DNA of 64,000 nucleotides from Symsagittifera roscoffensis. Taxonomy: Eukaryota; Xenacoelomorpha; Acoela; Convolutidae. This document shows positions 53,220 through 64,000 of the stretch, one piece after another. A program made the position numbers and the translations under genes. The notes under the pieces are model-generated. The model worked only from the letters and a program-made list of their open reading frames with translations. It made no database searches and was not told where the DNA came from. Position 1 is the first letter of the stretch. Each line of letters begins with the position of its first letter. The DNA is taken from positions 52,534,684-52,598,683 of the forward strand of contig NC_087064.1 in assembly GCF_963678635.1 (NCBI RefSeq), given 5' to 3'.

Positions 53220-53395
53220 TGACGTAGGAGATGACGTCATTACCATAAATAGAAAACTGCGTGGGTGGTGACGTCACTCCTTTTTTTAGATTGACGTCAT
53301 TAACATAAAAGAAAAAATGCGTAGGCGGTGACGTCACTTCTATTCAAAAAAAATTTCAGGACCATAAAAGGAGAATTGCTTAGGTGATGACGTCA
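53220..53395. promoter_or_regulatory. CRE-type 60-bp repeat control region, copy B
   Basis: TGACGTCA at 53232, 53269, 53292, 53329 and 53388, the same spacing as copy A. TATAAATA follows at 53403-53410. Confidence 0.8.
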
Positions 53396-53535
53396 TTGTT
53401 AGTATAAATAAGCTTATTTTATGGAGTTTAAATCTTTAGTTTTGCTTGCCAATCAGAAACAGTTAACTAAATTTTACTTCAAGTTTTTACAATTTTACTT
53501 CGCGAAAAGAAAAAAGTCCCAAATTTTTTTAGAAA

Positions 53536-55305
53536 ATGCCCTCTCTTAACCGAAACGAGAAATTAAATTGTGGAGACTGTGAAATTATGTGGAATTCTGG
53601 TGGATAACAAGATGGAAATTTAGATAAATGAGATATTTAATTTCCAAATGTCTAAGTTCGACACTTAAATAATCAATGAAAAATTGAAGAAGTCTTCAAC
53701 AAGCTCGATTCAGCCGCTGAAACAAACATTGCTCTGGGGCTCGTTCTTCGAAATATTGAGACTAGTGAATATCGATATTTCTACGCCCATGAAAACAATA
53801 CTTTAGTTGAAAAATCCAATTTGCTCTGTACTAAACCAGACTTGAAAACAATCCAAGGAAAAGTGGAAAATTCGATATTGTGGAGTAATGGACCCGGGAA
53901 CGTCAAAACACAAAGTGGCAATTCAAATTGATTACTAACGTCACAATTTTTGCTGCTTTGCTGAAAAACATCCCAAGGGGATGTCCGGACTCTGTCTTAC
54001 CCGAACCTCTACTGAAAAACCATTCTGTTAACTGTTTTTTATCTAAAAAAGACAAGGAACCTTACAAAATCATTTGTGTCTTTTCCACGCATTGGCAATG
54101 TACATGAACGGACATAATGATCTCGACTCTCACACTTCTAGATACTTTACAAAATTTATATCATTATCTGATTATGATCCTGAAAAACTTCGTGAATTTT
54201 CTCTAGAAGACTTACCTGTTGTCAAGGAAATTGTGCAAAGAAACATCTTAATACGCGATTTCGATATCCAAGAAGGAGAATATGTAGGAGAATTAGCTCG
54301 ACGAAGAATTTGAAAGTTTGAAAAAACCGTGAACTTGTTAAGATTCAACAACCATATCTTCCATACGAATGATATTGATTCTTTCTTCAAGTGCTTATTA
54401 TGATATTGATTCTTTCTTCAAGTCCTTTCTTCGGTGTTCTATTTGTTAACTTTCTTCAAAAGATCTGAGTTTCTCAACAAACATCTGCTGAGATTCAGGG
54501 ATCGAGTGAAACATATTTACCCAAAAAACGTGTGTGAGCTTCTTTAAACTTTGTTTGAAAAGCTAGAGAGATTCAATCTTCCAGTTTCTGAAGACAACAA
54601 ATTTTTCATGAAACTAGCAGTTTTTGATTTTGAGTCGATTTGTGTTCCTACAGTGGAACTAAAAGAAACTCCTACTACAACCTGGCTTGGAAAACATGTT
54701 CCAGTTTAAGTCTCTATATCATCAGATCTGATTGATGAACCCATTCTTTTGTACAACAAGGATCCACAGATCTTGATTATTGGTTTTCCAACGAACCTTG
54801 AGCTGTTGGCTGAGCAAAGTAAACTAGAGATGAGAAAAAAAAATCCAAAGTGTTGAAGTAGCTGTCAATGAAAGAATGAAAAATATCTTTGATCAGCTGA
54901 ACGAAGGAGATAAAATTATTCAAGTAACCAATTTGAGTACGAATATGACTTCATCGAAAACTCGGAAGAAGCGAATTCTTGCAATTTCAGAAAGTCAACC
55001 CTGGAAGCAATGCAAGGAATGATTCAGTTTTATCCTAACAAGGGAATTGATGGGTTGAAACTTGGATGTACACTTCTAAGTCTAGCAAACATATGTCTAT
55101 ACAAATCTACAAATTACAAATTCCATTTTGCGAAAGTGACAAAAATTTGTGTGAAAAAATTCGAGAAGATATGACTGTTGGACCTTCAATTGTGTTCACT
55201 CGAAAAAATGTAGTTGATGAAACCTTCATCAGGATTTCGTCAGCTATACTCTTTCTCAATGTGTGTCTCGTTTGTGTTTCGATTATGTACTATGATATTT
55301 TCTGA
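53536..55305 (+). pseudogene. Polinton DNA polymerase B, N-terminal part, copy B
   Basis: Same content, same 582-bp loss and same final junction as copy A. The best frame is 54074-54313 (CLFHALAMYMNGHNDLDSHT). Only scattered substitutions separate A and B. Confidence 0.8.
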
Positions 55306-56400
55306 GTGACTTAGTCTAATTCTAGGATAATTCAAAATTAAATCAAAAAGATTTTTATTGTTATTAGTTTTCAACCTCGCATTTACAGCACTGCAAAAAG
55401 AATCAAAATTTGTTGGTACAATCTCCTCTTTTTCCTGCTTTTGTTCCAATTTTGAATTTTTTGGAAGTGTACTTTGTAAATGATAAATTGAGTAAATAAA
55501 TAGAAAATAATGATCCATACTATGTCAATGGTTTAATGACAAAAGTAGTGAAAAGAGATATTAATTGCAAGCCTTTAGGCAAGCTTAAAATAATTCTTCT
55601 TTTATGCAGAGAAGTTCTTCTTCGTGTGAGTTCTGATATTTTTTTCGTTATTTTACTAGGTCTACTTTTCGGAGATCCTTTAGCTCGACACGTAGCAAGT
55701 TGACTAGATATTCACTGAGGAATTGAATGTAACTTTTTGGACAATGGAGGATGAATTAATTTTGAAGATTTTGGGTAAATGTTTGAAATTTTGGGAGTAT
55801 AGAGACGTACTGTATGCTCATCGTCCAAAAACTTTGTTTCTGTTCCTGCTGGTTAAAAAATTCTGATGGAATTCACTGGTTTGTACAATATCTTAGCGAA
55901 TCAACCGTTTTTGCAGTTAAATCGACGAGTAAAGGACCATAGGGAGTAGATGTTGCATCTTGATACCACTCTCTCAATTATTATCCTAGATCTAGTAGTT
56001 GACTTAATGTTTTGAATTGTAAAACATCTCTCGGTGAATTGAACAAAATTATATGTGTTTTTTGTAACTCAACACCTCTTCCCAATTTGCTTTGATGAAA
56101 CAAGTTATGCTTAATGTAAGTTTTATTCAGGTACTTGTGTCTTCCAGCAGTAGCAATTTTTACAATCAGTTCAAAGTCATCTCACTGGGTAGATTTAAGG
56201 ATTTATCTTTGCAATTGTCCATAAAAAAGAAGATAATATTGATAAAATTAATAAATTCAAATGTTGGCTGAAATGTACCAATTTTTAACCAATCAAACTA
56301 AGATGCAATTTTTCAGAACCACTTGGTTCAACCAGCGAAATAAAACTGTTTTGGTAGAATTTGATTTATTAATTTATTTATATCTTTGGAGAAGAAAATG
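55240..56400 (-). pseudogene. Truncated MDQF-type gene, small basic protein and ATPase remnants, copy B
   Basis: The MDQF-type half is at 55240-55518, the SEC..NLL-type frame near 55545-55845, and the ATPase C-terminus and mutated Walker A (EPSGSEK, near 56305) follow. As in copy A. Confidence 0.65.
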
Positions 56401-56714
56401 TATAATCAACTGTATTTGATAAAATTGCTACCCAAACTGTTGTTTCTTCATGTGTAGTGGATATTATCATTCGAACGATTGCACATGCTAGTATTAAGAC
56501 TATGACAAATAATTGGCACATGAAAACTAAATGAGATCTAATGGACGTACGTCCAAAAAATTTCCATGGTTTTCGTTCATGAGTCTCGTCAGCAAAAACA
56601 GAAAATCCTATATTTAATTACTTGTCACATTTATCACCCATCTCAACTTTGGAATGAAAAAATTGATAATGAGTAACATTTAACTTTCAAAAACACAAGA
56701 AAATAGAAATTTTT

Positions 56715-57215
56715 TTTAGATAAATCACAATTAATTTTAAAAAACATCGAGTCCATGTTCCGTATTCAAATGCTTTTCTTTCTGCCTAGTGAAGAGTTTT
56801 TGGATTACGAAATGGGTAAATGCTAGACCTCCAATCAGATTCTTCATCTTTGAAAATCAAATTCTGAACTTTTAGACATGCGTTGTCATCCAAGTTTGTA
56901 ACCTTTGTTTTCAGATTTTCTGACAGATTTCACTTTTTTCATAACCTTTTACAAAAAAAAACTCCGTTTCTGGAGCTTTTATTTTTTTTTCAAAAATTCT
57001 TTAATCTCAGTATATTTCATAACCACTATTCCAATTGATTCCATGAAGATGCTTCAGACACCAAGCAGACTGAGATAATGCTTTTTACATTTTTTTGGAG
57101 GAAGAAAGGAATACCCCACATTTTGTTCATTTCTATAAACTCCCAACTCTTTCATTAATTTGGTTTTCAATACACTCAATATCCAAAAGAACGAGACTCA
57201 AGATGTTAACTGTTC
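56715..57215 (-). pseudogene. Cys/His-rich conserved gene, copy B
   Basis: Colinear with 43384-43875 but with more indels. Its equivalent start codon is TTG/GTG, so it is a pseudogene. Confidence 0.55.
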
Positions 57216-57239
57216 TCACTGAAATTTTTGGTTAACACG

Positions 57240-58040
57240 ACTAACAATCGAACAAAACATATACTGTTGAAGCAAAAACTTTAATATATAGATAGAAGAG
57301 CAATCCAGTCACGTGACCAAGAAAACAAGAACTAGGAAATCTCGGTAAACCACAACAATAACCAGGTCCCTTATGCGTAGTAGGTTTCACAGATCCAGCT
57401 GCATCATGTAAAATTGCATGAAGTCTGAAAATTTTTGAATTAAAATAACCTATACAAGAATTTCCTCAACCAAATACTCCTCCAAATGCAAAATTTTTGT
57501 CCATTTCTTTCAAGTTTGAGTGCAAAACAATACAGTTACAAAGGAAGTAATTTTTCTTTTTGTAATTGATGAAAAGTCATGCCTAATCAAATCAAAATTT
57601 CTGAGAAATACATTCAATTTCTGAGCATTCTTTTTCTACAGTGCATTCGTCAATAATGATACACGTTTTTTTGAATGTTTCTACTTAAGACAGCACTGGG
57701 GAGATAAAATCAACCAGTTTATCATATTGCTTTTTTTCCAATTGAAAATTCCGATTGCGTTTCCTTTTCTACGATATTCTATAAAATCTATTTTTTTAAT
57801 ATCTGACCGATAACTTAGAAATTTTACCTCTTCCATTAAGCAAAGTCCACTCAAATTGAGAAACTTGTGAATCTAAATCCAAATCTTGCAATTTTAATAA
57901 ATTTTTGGATTCCAAAACTGTTAGTGAGAATTTTTGAGGCTTTTCTTCTAAGACGATATGAAAAAGTCCCAATTCATTTTGAAAATTTAAAACAAGATTT
58001 CGCGAAAAACGAATGTTCCAATTCATACTGCTCAGCTCAA
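57240..58040 (-). pseudogene. CIIIDEC gene, copy B
   Basis: The N-terminal frame 57796-58026 (NELGLFHIVLEEKPQKFSLT, SQFEWTLLNGRGKI) and CIIIDECTV near 57645 match 43890-44720. Confidence 0.55.
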
Positions 58041-59382
58041 AAAATTTTTTAAATGATTCAAGAAGATGAATATTTGAACTACATGACTATAATAACATCA
58101 CTCAATAATTTATTGAACATTACAGTTCTCAACAACTATAAAATCTCCCAAGACTTGAACGAGTTCTCTGAATCCGTTCAATGAATTCGTTTCAATGAAT
58201 TCGTTCAATTCGTTCGAGTTCTTTATATCGTTCCTTGCAAATTTCACTTAGTATTAATCGGATCAACGCTCGAACTAATATAGCAAAGATTAGATAAATA
58301 TCAACTCACTTACCAAACTTTTGACAGTATTTATAATTTATACAACTACAGACTTAATTCCCAGAAAAATTTCCCAGTGTTGCAAAAAAACACTTGCTGC
58401 GAAAAAAACTCAAAAGATATTCTCTCAGTTCTGTTTAGAAGCTCGCATCCACTCAGACCATTGTTTTGATTTTTATAACAAGTGTGCAAAAGTTTTCATA
58501 AACTTTTTGTGTAAGTTGCAAGTTTTTACGTGATTTTTTAGAAAACAAATGCAAAATTCTAACTTTTTTTCTTATGCATATGCGAAAAATGCAAAAATTT
58601 AATGAAAAAAACTTGTCAATTAATTGCTGAAAAAATTCATTATTGATGACTTTGAGTGCTGTTCCCTACGTTAATTCATTGTTTTTGTGATGTTTTCGAT
58701 CAATATACAAGCAAAATTTGAATGTTTTAATTATTAAAATTAGATCAAAGAAATTATGTTTTTCAACAGTGCAAGAAAATTTTGTTACAAATTTTTTCAA
58801 ATTTTCAAATATTTTTTAAAAATTAAATTTGATCCAAAGTTATGTCTAGAAACTTATTAGTTCTAATTGGCTGAAAGTTTTTCTGGAAATATTTACAATT
58901 TTCGAAGGAATGGCGTATTTTTCAACAAGTGTGCCAGAAATACTATGAAAATTTTGCATGGTGCAACAATTAGTGTGAACTTCCTCAACATTTTTGCAAA
59001 AATTGTAATGTTTTTTTTATCATGTTTGCAAAAAATTTTAAATTTTTTTCAAAATTATTTTTTGCATAATTAGTTTGATTTTCAACATTACTTTTTATAA
59101 AAAAAATTTTAAAAATGACCTTTTATTTTATTTCTTTGTTCCTATCTCCTAATAATAAAATTTATAGGTGCAGGGAAATTAAGTTAAAAAGCACAAGACA
59201 ACAACCAATATATTTACAAATCAAAGAGCTGTCGAATAGCTGAGTTCCCAAAACTTTGCAAGTTCTTAATGGAGCGGGAAGCTGGTAATGCCTTCATCAC
59301 TGGTGATTGTCTTGGTGGTTCGCTGAGTGGATTTCGTGGCTAAGAGAAACCCTCATCTTCTTCGATGGCAAGGAAAACGTCG

Positions 59383-59881
59383 AATGGTTGAGCCACATAT
59401 ATGAGTCCGGTGTTTCGGGTAGTTCAATCCCACATGCCCAGCCACTTCTTCTATCATTTGCATTTCTCCAAGTTAGTTCTCTGTCTTGGGTACTTGCGTC
59501 ATATGATGTTCAATGAAATCTCTCTGCATCACCTTCACCATGTGTCGAATGGTTGAGTCACATATCTAGAGTCAGGTTTTTCGGCGTAGCTCATTCCCAC
59601 GTGCTCAGCCATTTCTTCCATCATTTGCATTTCTCCAAGTTGGTTCTTTGTCAGGGGTACTGGCGTCATATGATGTTCGTTGAAATTTCTCTGCATCACC
59701 TTCACCATGTGTCGAATGGTTGAGCCACATATCTAGAGTCAGGTTTTTCGGCGTAGCTCATTCCCACATGCTCATCACCTTCTTCCACCATTTGCATTTC
59801 TCCAAGTTGGTTCTTTGTCAGGGGTACTTGCGTCATATGATGTTCGCTGAAATCTCTTTGCATCACCTCCATCTGTCCAAG
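59383..59881 (-). repeat. Three tandem 165-167-bp units within the repeat ORF, copy C
   Basis: AATGGTTGAG starts at 59383, 59548 and 59715. On the minus strand each unit encodes EHHMTQVPLTKNQLGEMQM followed by EHVGMSYAEKPDSRYV. The 65-codon minus frame 59702-59899 covers the first unit; the ends of units overlap as DTW then a new ATG in a shifted frame. Confidence 0.7.
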
Positions 59882-60099
59882 TCTGGCATCGCCTCCCAAT
59901 CCAAGTCTGGTGCATCACCTCCTCCCAATTTTGGGTACTTTTACACATTGACGTTTCAAATCACAAAAATGTTCAGTTTTTGTTCTAATTGTTGTATCCA
60001 ATCAGACAAAAATTTACCGTTTAAGGAACTAAATTTTCCAATTAAGTAAAAATATATACAAGAGCAATTGCAAAACAAATGACCAAAAGTTGTTTGCAG

Positions 60100-60680
60100 T
60101 TAAAAACAAGAAATTTTGCCGATATAAAAAAAAAGAAGGAAATTCAATAAAAGTAGTACCTCTGCAAGTCTTCTCATCAAATTAATTGAGTTTTTTTGTG
60201 TAAAGTCGATGAGAAGTTGCTGATTTTTGAGTATATAGTCAAGGTCTTTGAATTTGATGTAGATTTGAGAGAACAACTCAAAGTTGATGAATTTTTCAAA
60301 GCAAATCATTGGAAATCTGATTCCAAACCTGATCATGCAAGATTTTTAACTTGAGAAATGGAGGAATAAAGAATTTGCTGGGAAGGTTTGACAAATTTGG
60401 GAATTGGGTAGGGAATAAAAATAGTCTTTGAAATATTATCGTCCGACTTTTTCATTAAGTTCAAAATTTCTAAAATAAATAAAATTTCTTTTTGGTCAGG
60501 TGTAACACAGCAGTAAATATATAGCTTTGATACGCTACATGTGGATTAAAAGTAAACTCTATGATTGAGTAAGTTTCCCTAAAATGACCTAAGTGACAAC
60601 ATAAACGTCCAAAAAATTGTGAAAAAAGTAAGAGTCTGAATCTATTCACCAATAAAGAAATCACACGGAATTTTTTCTTC
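60100..60680 (-). pseudogene. Unknown conserved ORF upstream of the control region, copy C
   Basis: Two pieces: 60470-60664 (FFGRLCCHLGHFRETYSIIE, NPHVAYQSYIFTAVLHLT) and 60100-60336 (IRFGIRFPMICFEKFINFEL). Here the upstream piece is one open frame, which supports the gene's extent in copies A and B. Confidence 0.5.
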
Positions 60681-60837
60681 TTTTTTTGTAGAGTAACTGG
60701 AGGAACTTCGAATGTTTTTTAATTGATATTTTTTAAAAATTAAATTTGATCCAAAGTTATGTCTAGAAACTTATTAGTTCTAATTGGCTGAAAGTTTTTC
60801 TGGAAATATTTACAATTTTCGAAGGAATGGCGTAGGA

Positions 60838-61003
60838 GTTGACGTCATTACCATGAAAGGAAAACTGCGTGGGTGGTGACGTCACTTCTTTTTATAGATT
60901 GACGTCATTAACATAAAAGGAAAATTGCGTAGGCGGTGACGTCACTTCTATTCAAAAAAAATACCAGGACCATAAAAGGAGAACTGCTTAGATGGTGACG
61001 TCA
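60838..61003. promoter_or_regulatory. CRE-type 60-bp repeat control region, copy C
   Basis: TGACGTCA at 60840, 60877, 60900, 60937 and 60996; spacings 37, 23, 37 and 59, exactly as in A and B although the sequence between sites has drifted. The TATA box is mutated to AAAAAATA. Confidence 0.8.
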
Positions 61004-61219
61004 TTGTTAAAAAAAATAAGCTTATTTTATGGAGTTTAAATCTTTAGTTTTGCTTGCTAATCAGAAACAGTTAATTGAATTTTACTTCAAACTTTTGCAT
61101 TTTTACTTCGCGAAAAGAAAAAAGTTCGGGTGGATAACGAAATGGAAAATTAGAGAATTAAGATATTTAACTTCCAAATGTCCAAGTTCGACACTTAAAT
61201 AATCAACTAAAAACTGAAG

Positions 61220-63365
61220 AAGTCTTCAACAATCTCGATTCAGCCACTTAAATCAACATTGCTCTGGGGCTCGTTCTTCGAAATATTGAGATTGGTGAAT
61301 ATCGATATTTTTACGCCCATGAAAACAATACTTTAGTTGAAAAATCCAATTTGCTCCGTACTAAACCAGACTTGAAAACAATCCAAGGAAAAGTGGAAAA
61401 TTCGATATTGTGGAGCAATGGACCCGAGAACGTCAAAACACAAAGTGGCAATTCAAGTTGATTACTAACATCACAATTTTTGCTGCTTTGCTGAAAAACA
61501 TCCCAATGGGATGTCCGTACTCTGTCTTACCGTTCTGAAAAACCATTCTGTTAACTGTTTTTTATCTAAAAAAGACAAGGAACCTCACAAAAATCAGTTG
61601 TGTCTTTTCCGCGCATTGGCAATGTACATGAACCGACATAATGATCTCGACTCTCACACTTCTAGATACTTTACAGAGTTTATATCATTATCTGGTTATG
61701 ATCCTAAAAACTTCGTGAATTTTTTCTCGAAGAATTACCTGTTGTGAAGGAAATTGTGCAAAGAATTATCTTATTATGCGTTTTCGATATGCAATATGGA
61801 GAATATGTAGAAGAACTAGCTCGACAAAGTATTGGAAAGTTTGAAAAAACCGTGAAATTGTAAGATTCAACAACCATATCAGCCATACGAATGATATTGA
61901 TTCTTTCTTCAAGTCCTTTCTTCGGTGTTCTATTTGTTACACTTTCTTCAAAAGATCTGAAGATCTGACTTTCTCAACAAACATCTTCTGAGATGCAGGG
62001 TACGAGTGAAACATATTTATCCAAGAAAAGTCTGTGAGCTTCGTTGAACCTTGTTTGAAAAGGTAGAGCGATTCAATCTTCCAGTTTCTGAAGATAACAA
62101 TTTTTTCAAGAACCTAGCAGTTTTCGATTTTGAGTCGATTTGTGTCCCAACAGTGGAACTAAAAGAAACTCTAACTACAACCTGGCTTGGAAAACATGTT
62201 CCAGTTTAAGTCTCTATATCATCAGATCTGATTGATGAACCCATCTTTTTGTACAAAAAGGATCCACAGATCTTGATTATTGGTTTTTCAACCAACCCTG
62301 AGCTGTTGGCTGAGCAAAGTAAACTAGAGATGAGAAAAAAATTCCAAAGTGTTGAAGTAGCTGTCAATGAAAGAATGAAAAATTTCTTTGATCAGCTGAA
62401 CTAAGGAGGTAAAATTCTTCAAGTAACCAATTTGAGTACGAATATGACTTCATCGAAGACTCGGAACAAGCGAATTCTTGCGAATTCAGAAAAATCAACT
62501 CATTGATTTGAAACAACATCTGGAGAGATATGTAAATATTTTGCCTGTTTTTGGATTTAACAGCGGTAGATATGATTTGAATTTGATTCAGTCCTGCTTA
62601 ATTCCTTATTTGATTTGCGATAAAGAACCTGAAACATCAGTCATGAAAAAGGCAAACAATTTCATTTCTTTAGAGTTTGGAGATATAAAATTTCTCGACA
62701 TAATGAAATTTCTGGGTGGGGCAACTACTCGGGACTCCTTTCTCAAAGCTTATGAAGCTTACCAAACGAAAAGATTCTTTCCCTATGAGTGGTTTGATAA
62801 CCCAGACAAACTTGATTTTCCCAAATTGCCGCGGTATGAAGCCTTTTTCAGTAAACTTAGAAACAAAAAATCCTCTAGACAAAGACTTCATTGATTATAG
62901 CAAACTGATAAAAAGCGGGCTTTAAGAACAACAAGCACTGAAAAAGCTTCAAGTTAAGACGGTGCCTCCATTTGATTTGGATAATTACATTTTCCTGCAA
63001 GAGACTTGGAAGAAAAACGGAATGACAGTGTTCAAAGACGACTTCTTGAAGTGGTACAACAACAAGGATGTAGTTCCAACCCTGGAAGCAATGCAAGGAA
63101 TGATTCAGTTTTATGCTAACAAGGGAATTGATGGATTGAAACTTGGATGTACACTTCTAAATCTAGCAAACATATGTCTACACAAATCTACAAATTACAA
63201 ATTTTATCCATTTTGCGAAAGTGATAAAGATTTGTGTGAAAAAATTCAAGAAGATATGACTGGTGGACCTTCCATTGTGTTCAGTCGAAAAGCTGTAGTT
63301 GATGAAACGTTCATCAGGATTTCGTCAGCTTTACACTTTCTCAATGTGTGTCTCGTTTGTGTCTC
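61220..63365 (+). pseudogene. Polinton DNA polymerase B with exonuclease domain, copy C
   Basis: Pieces: N-terminal CLFRALAMYMNRHNDLDSHT (61511-61747), exonuclease motif I VFDFESICV (about 62120-62145), motif II LPVFGFNSGRYDLNLIQSCL and DIMKFLGGATTRDSFLKAYE (62478-62894), then LDNYIFLQETWKKNGMTVFK and GGPSIVFSRKAVVDETFIRI (62962-63340). The DFES and NSGRYD boxes are 3'-5' exonuclease motifs of protein-primed polymerases. The sequence ends before palm motifs A and C, at the same point as A and B. Stops and frameshifts throughout. Confidence 0.85.
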
Positions 63366-64000
63366 GATTATGTACTAAAATATTTTCTGAGTGACTTAGT
63401 CTAATTCAAGGAGAATTCAAAACTAAATCAAAAAGATTTTTATTGTTATTAAATTTCAACCTCGCATTTACAATACTGTAATTAGAATCAAAATCTTTTG
63501 GTACAATCTCCTCTTTTTCTTGCTTTTGTTCCAATTTTGAATTTTTTGGAAGTGTACTTTGTAATTGATAAATTGAGTAAATGATAAGAACAAACTGATC
63601 CATACTATGTCAATCGTTTAATGACAAAAATAGTGATAAGAGATATTAATTGTAAGCCTTTAGGCGAACTTAAAACAATTCTCCTTTTATGCAGAGAAGT
63701 TCTTCTTCGTGTGAGTTCTGATATTTTTTTCGAAATTTTACTAGGTCTACTTTTTGGAGATCTTTTAGTTCGACACGTAGCAAGTTTACTAGACAATCAC
63801 TGAGTAATTCAATGGAACTTTTTGGACAATGGGGCATGAATTGTTTTTGAAGTTTTTGGGTAAATGTTTGAAGTATTGGGAGTATAGAGACGTAATGTAT
63901 GCTCATCGTCCAAAAACTTTGTTTCTGTTCCTGCTGGTAAAAAAATTCTGATGGAATTCACCGGTTTGTGCAATATCTTAGCGAATCAACCGTTTTTGGA
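63366..64000 (-). pseudogene. Truncated MDQF-type gene, small basic protein and ATPase C-terminus, copy C
   Basis: The MDQF-type half is at 63406-63603, the basic-protein frames at 63605-63796 and 63670-63906 (split by a frameshift), and the ATPase end (DEHTL-type sequence) near 63880-63910. The gene continues beyond the window. Confidence 0.65.

Larger units (their letters stand above)
51781..58480. mobile_element. Polinton internal-deletion derivative, copy B
   Basis: Nearly identical to copy A over 4.6 kb (offset 4,665 in the middle), then continues to the right into the Cys/His gene and CIIIDEC gene, which copy A lost at its junction. The start at 51781 joins ACCCAAACTGTT to CTCAATGG. 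Confidence 0.8.
58460..64000. mobile_element. Polinton internal-deletion derivative, copy C (cut by window end)
   Basis: More diverged from A and B than they are from each other. It keeps the 582 bp of polB exonuclease sequence lost in A/B, but has lost about 80 bp at the polB start. Same order and same internal-deletion junction (63345-63365). Confidence 0.8.

Overview
The window is AT-rich, repeat-dense nuclear DNA from an invertebrate animal. I cannot name the species. Supporting signs are degenerate transposable elements of eukaryotic families (Ty3/gypsy with LTRs, a hAT-type MITE, Polinton/Maverick relics), RNA polymerase III A/B-box relics, short candidate introns with T-rich 3' splice sites, a carbohydrate-sulfotransferase-like fragment, and a 200-N assembly gap. 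There are no bacterial operons, rRNA genes or CRISPR arrays. Host coding content is sparse: one likely proline-rich exon, one small cysteine-rich secreted peptide, one possible two-exon micropeptide and one sulfotransferase pseudogene.

Layout. 1-21 kb is intergenic DNA with small elements: hAT MITE relics (about 1.8, 8.5 and 30.3 kb), a 216-bp MITE with perfect 31-bp TIRs (6.1 kb), a CpG-rich minisatellite joined to a fold-back element built from CCGCTCAAA words (6.7-7.4 kb, relative at 17 kb), hairpins at 8.9 and 9.7 kb, a TA-flanked MITE (11.2 kb), and a repeat pair (12.2 and 14.7 kb). 21.0-29.9 kb is one broken Ty3/gypsy retrotransposon on the minus strand (LTR, gag, protease, RT, RNase H, integrase, LTR); its integrase-to-LTR end is tandemly duplicated as 1,984-bp units. 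30-37 kb holds the gap, a hAT MITE with an 8-bp target duplication, the proline-rich exon, the sulfotransferase relic and a 250-bp-arm inverted repeat.

37.5-64 kb is the most interesting part. A minus-strand block (37.5-44.7 kb) carries, in order from high to low coordinate, two unnamed conserved genes, an FtsK/HerA-like packaging ATPase (Walker A and B visible), two small proteins, an rve integrase, a minor-capsid-like protein, a basic protein, an F54H12.2-type major capsid protein and an adenovirus-type cysteine protease. It is a decayed Polinton/Maverick. It is followed head to tail by three copies (about 45.7-51.8, 51.8-58.5 and 58.5-64 kb) of an internally deleted derivative. Each derivative keeps the N-terminal part of protein-primed DNA polymerase B (plus strand) and the ATPase side (minus strand), joined at the same breakpoint; the polymerase palm, protease, capsid genes and integrase are gone. 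All three copies keep a divergent control region made of 60-bp units carrying perfect TGACGTCA palindromes, followed in two copies by a TATA box facing polB. The array looks like a defective-interfering-like Polinton lineage that amplified in tandem.

Nearly every transposon gene carries frameshifts or stops. I describe the breaks and do not rebuild the proteins.
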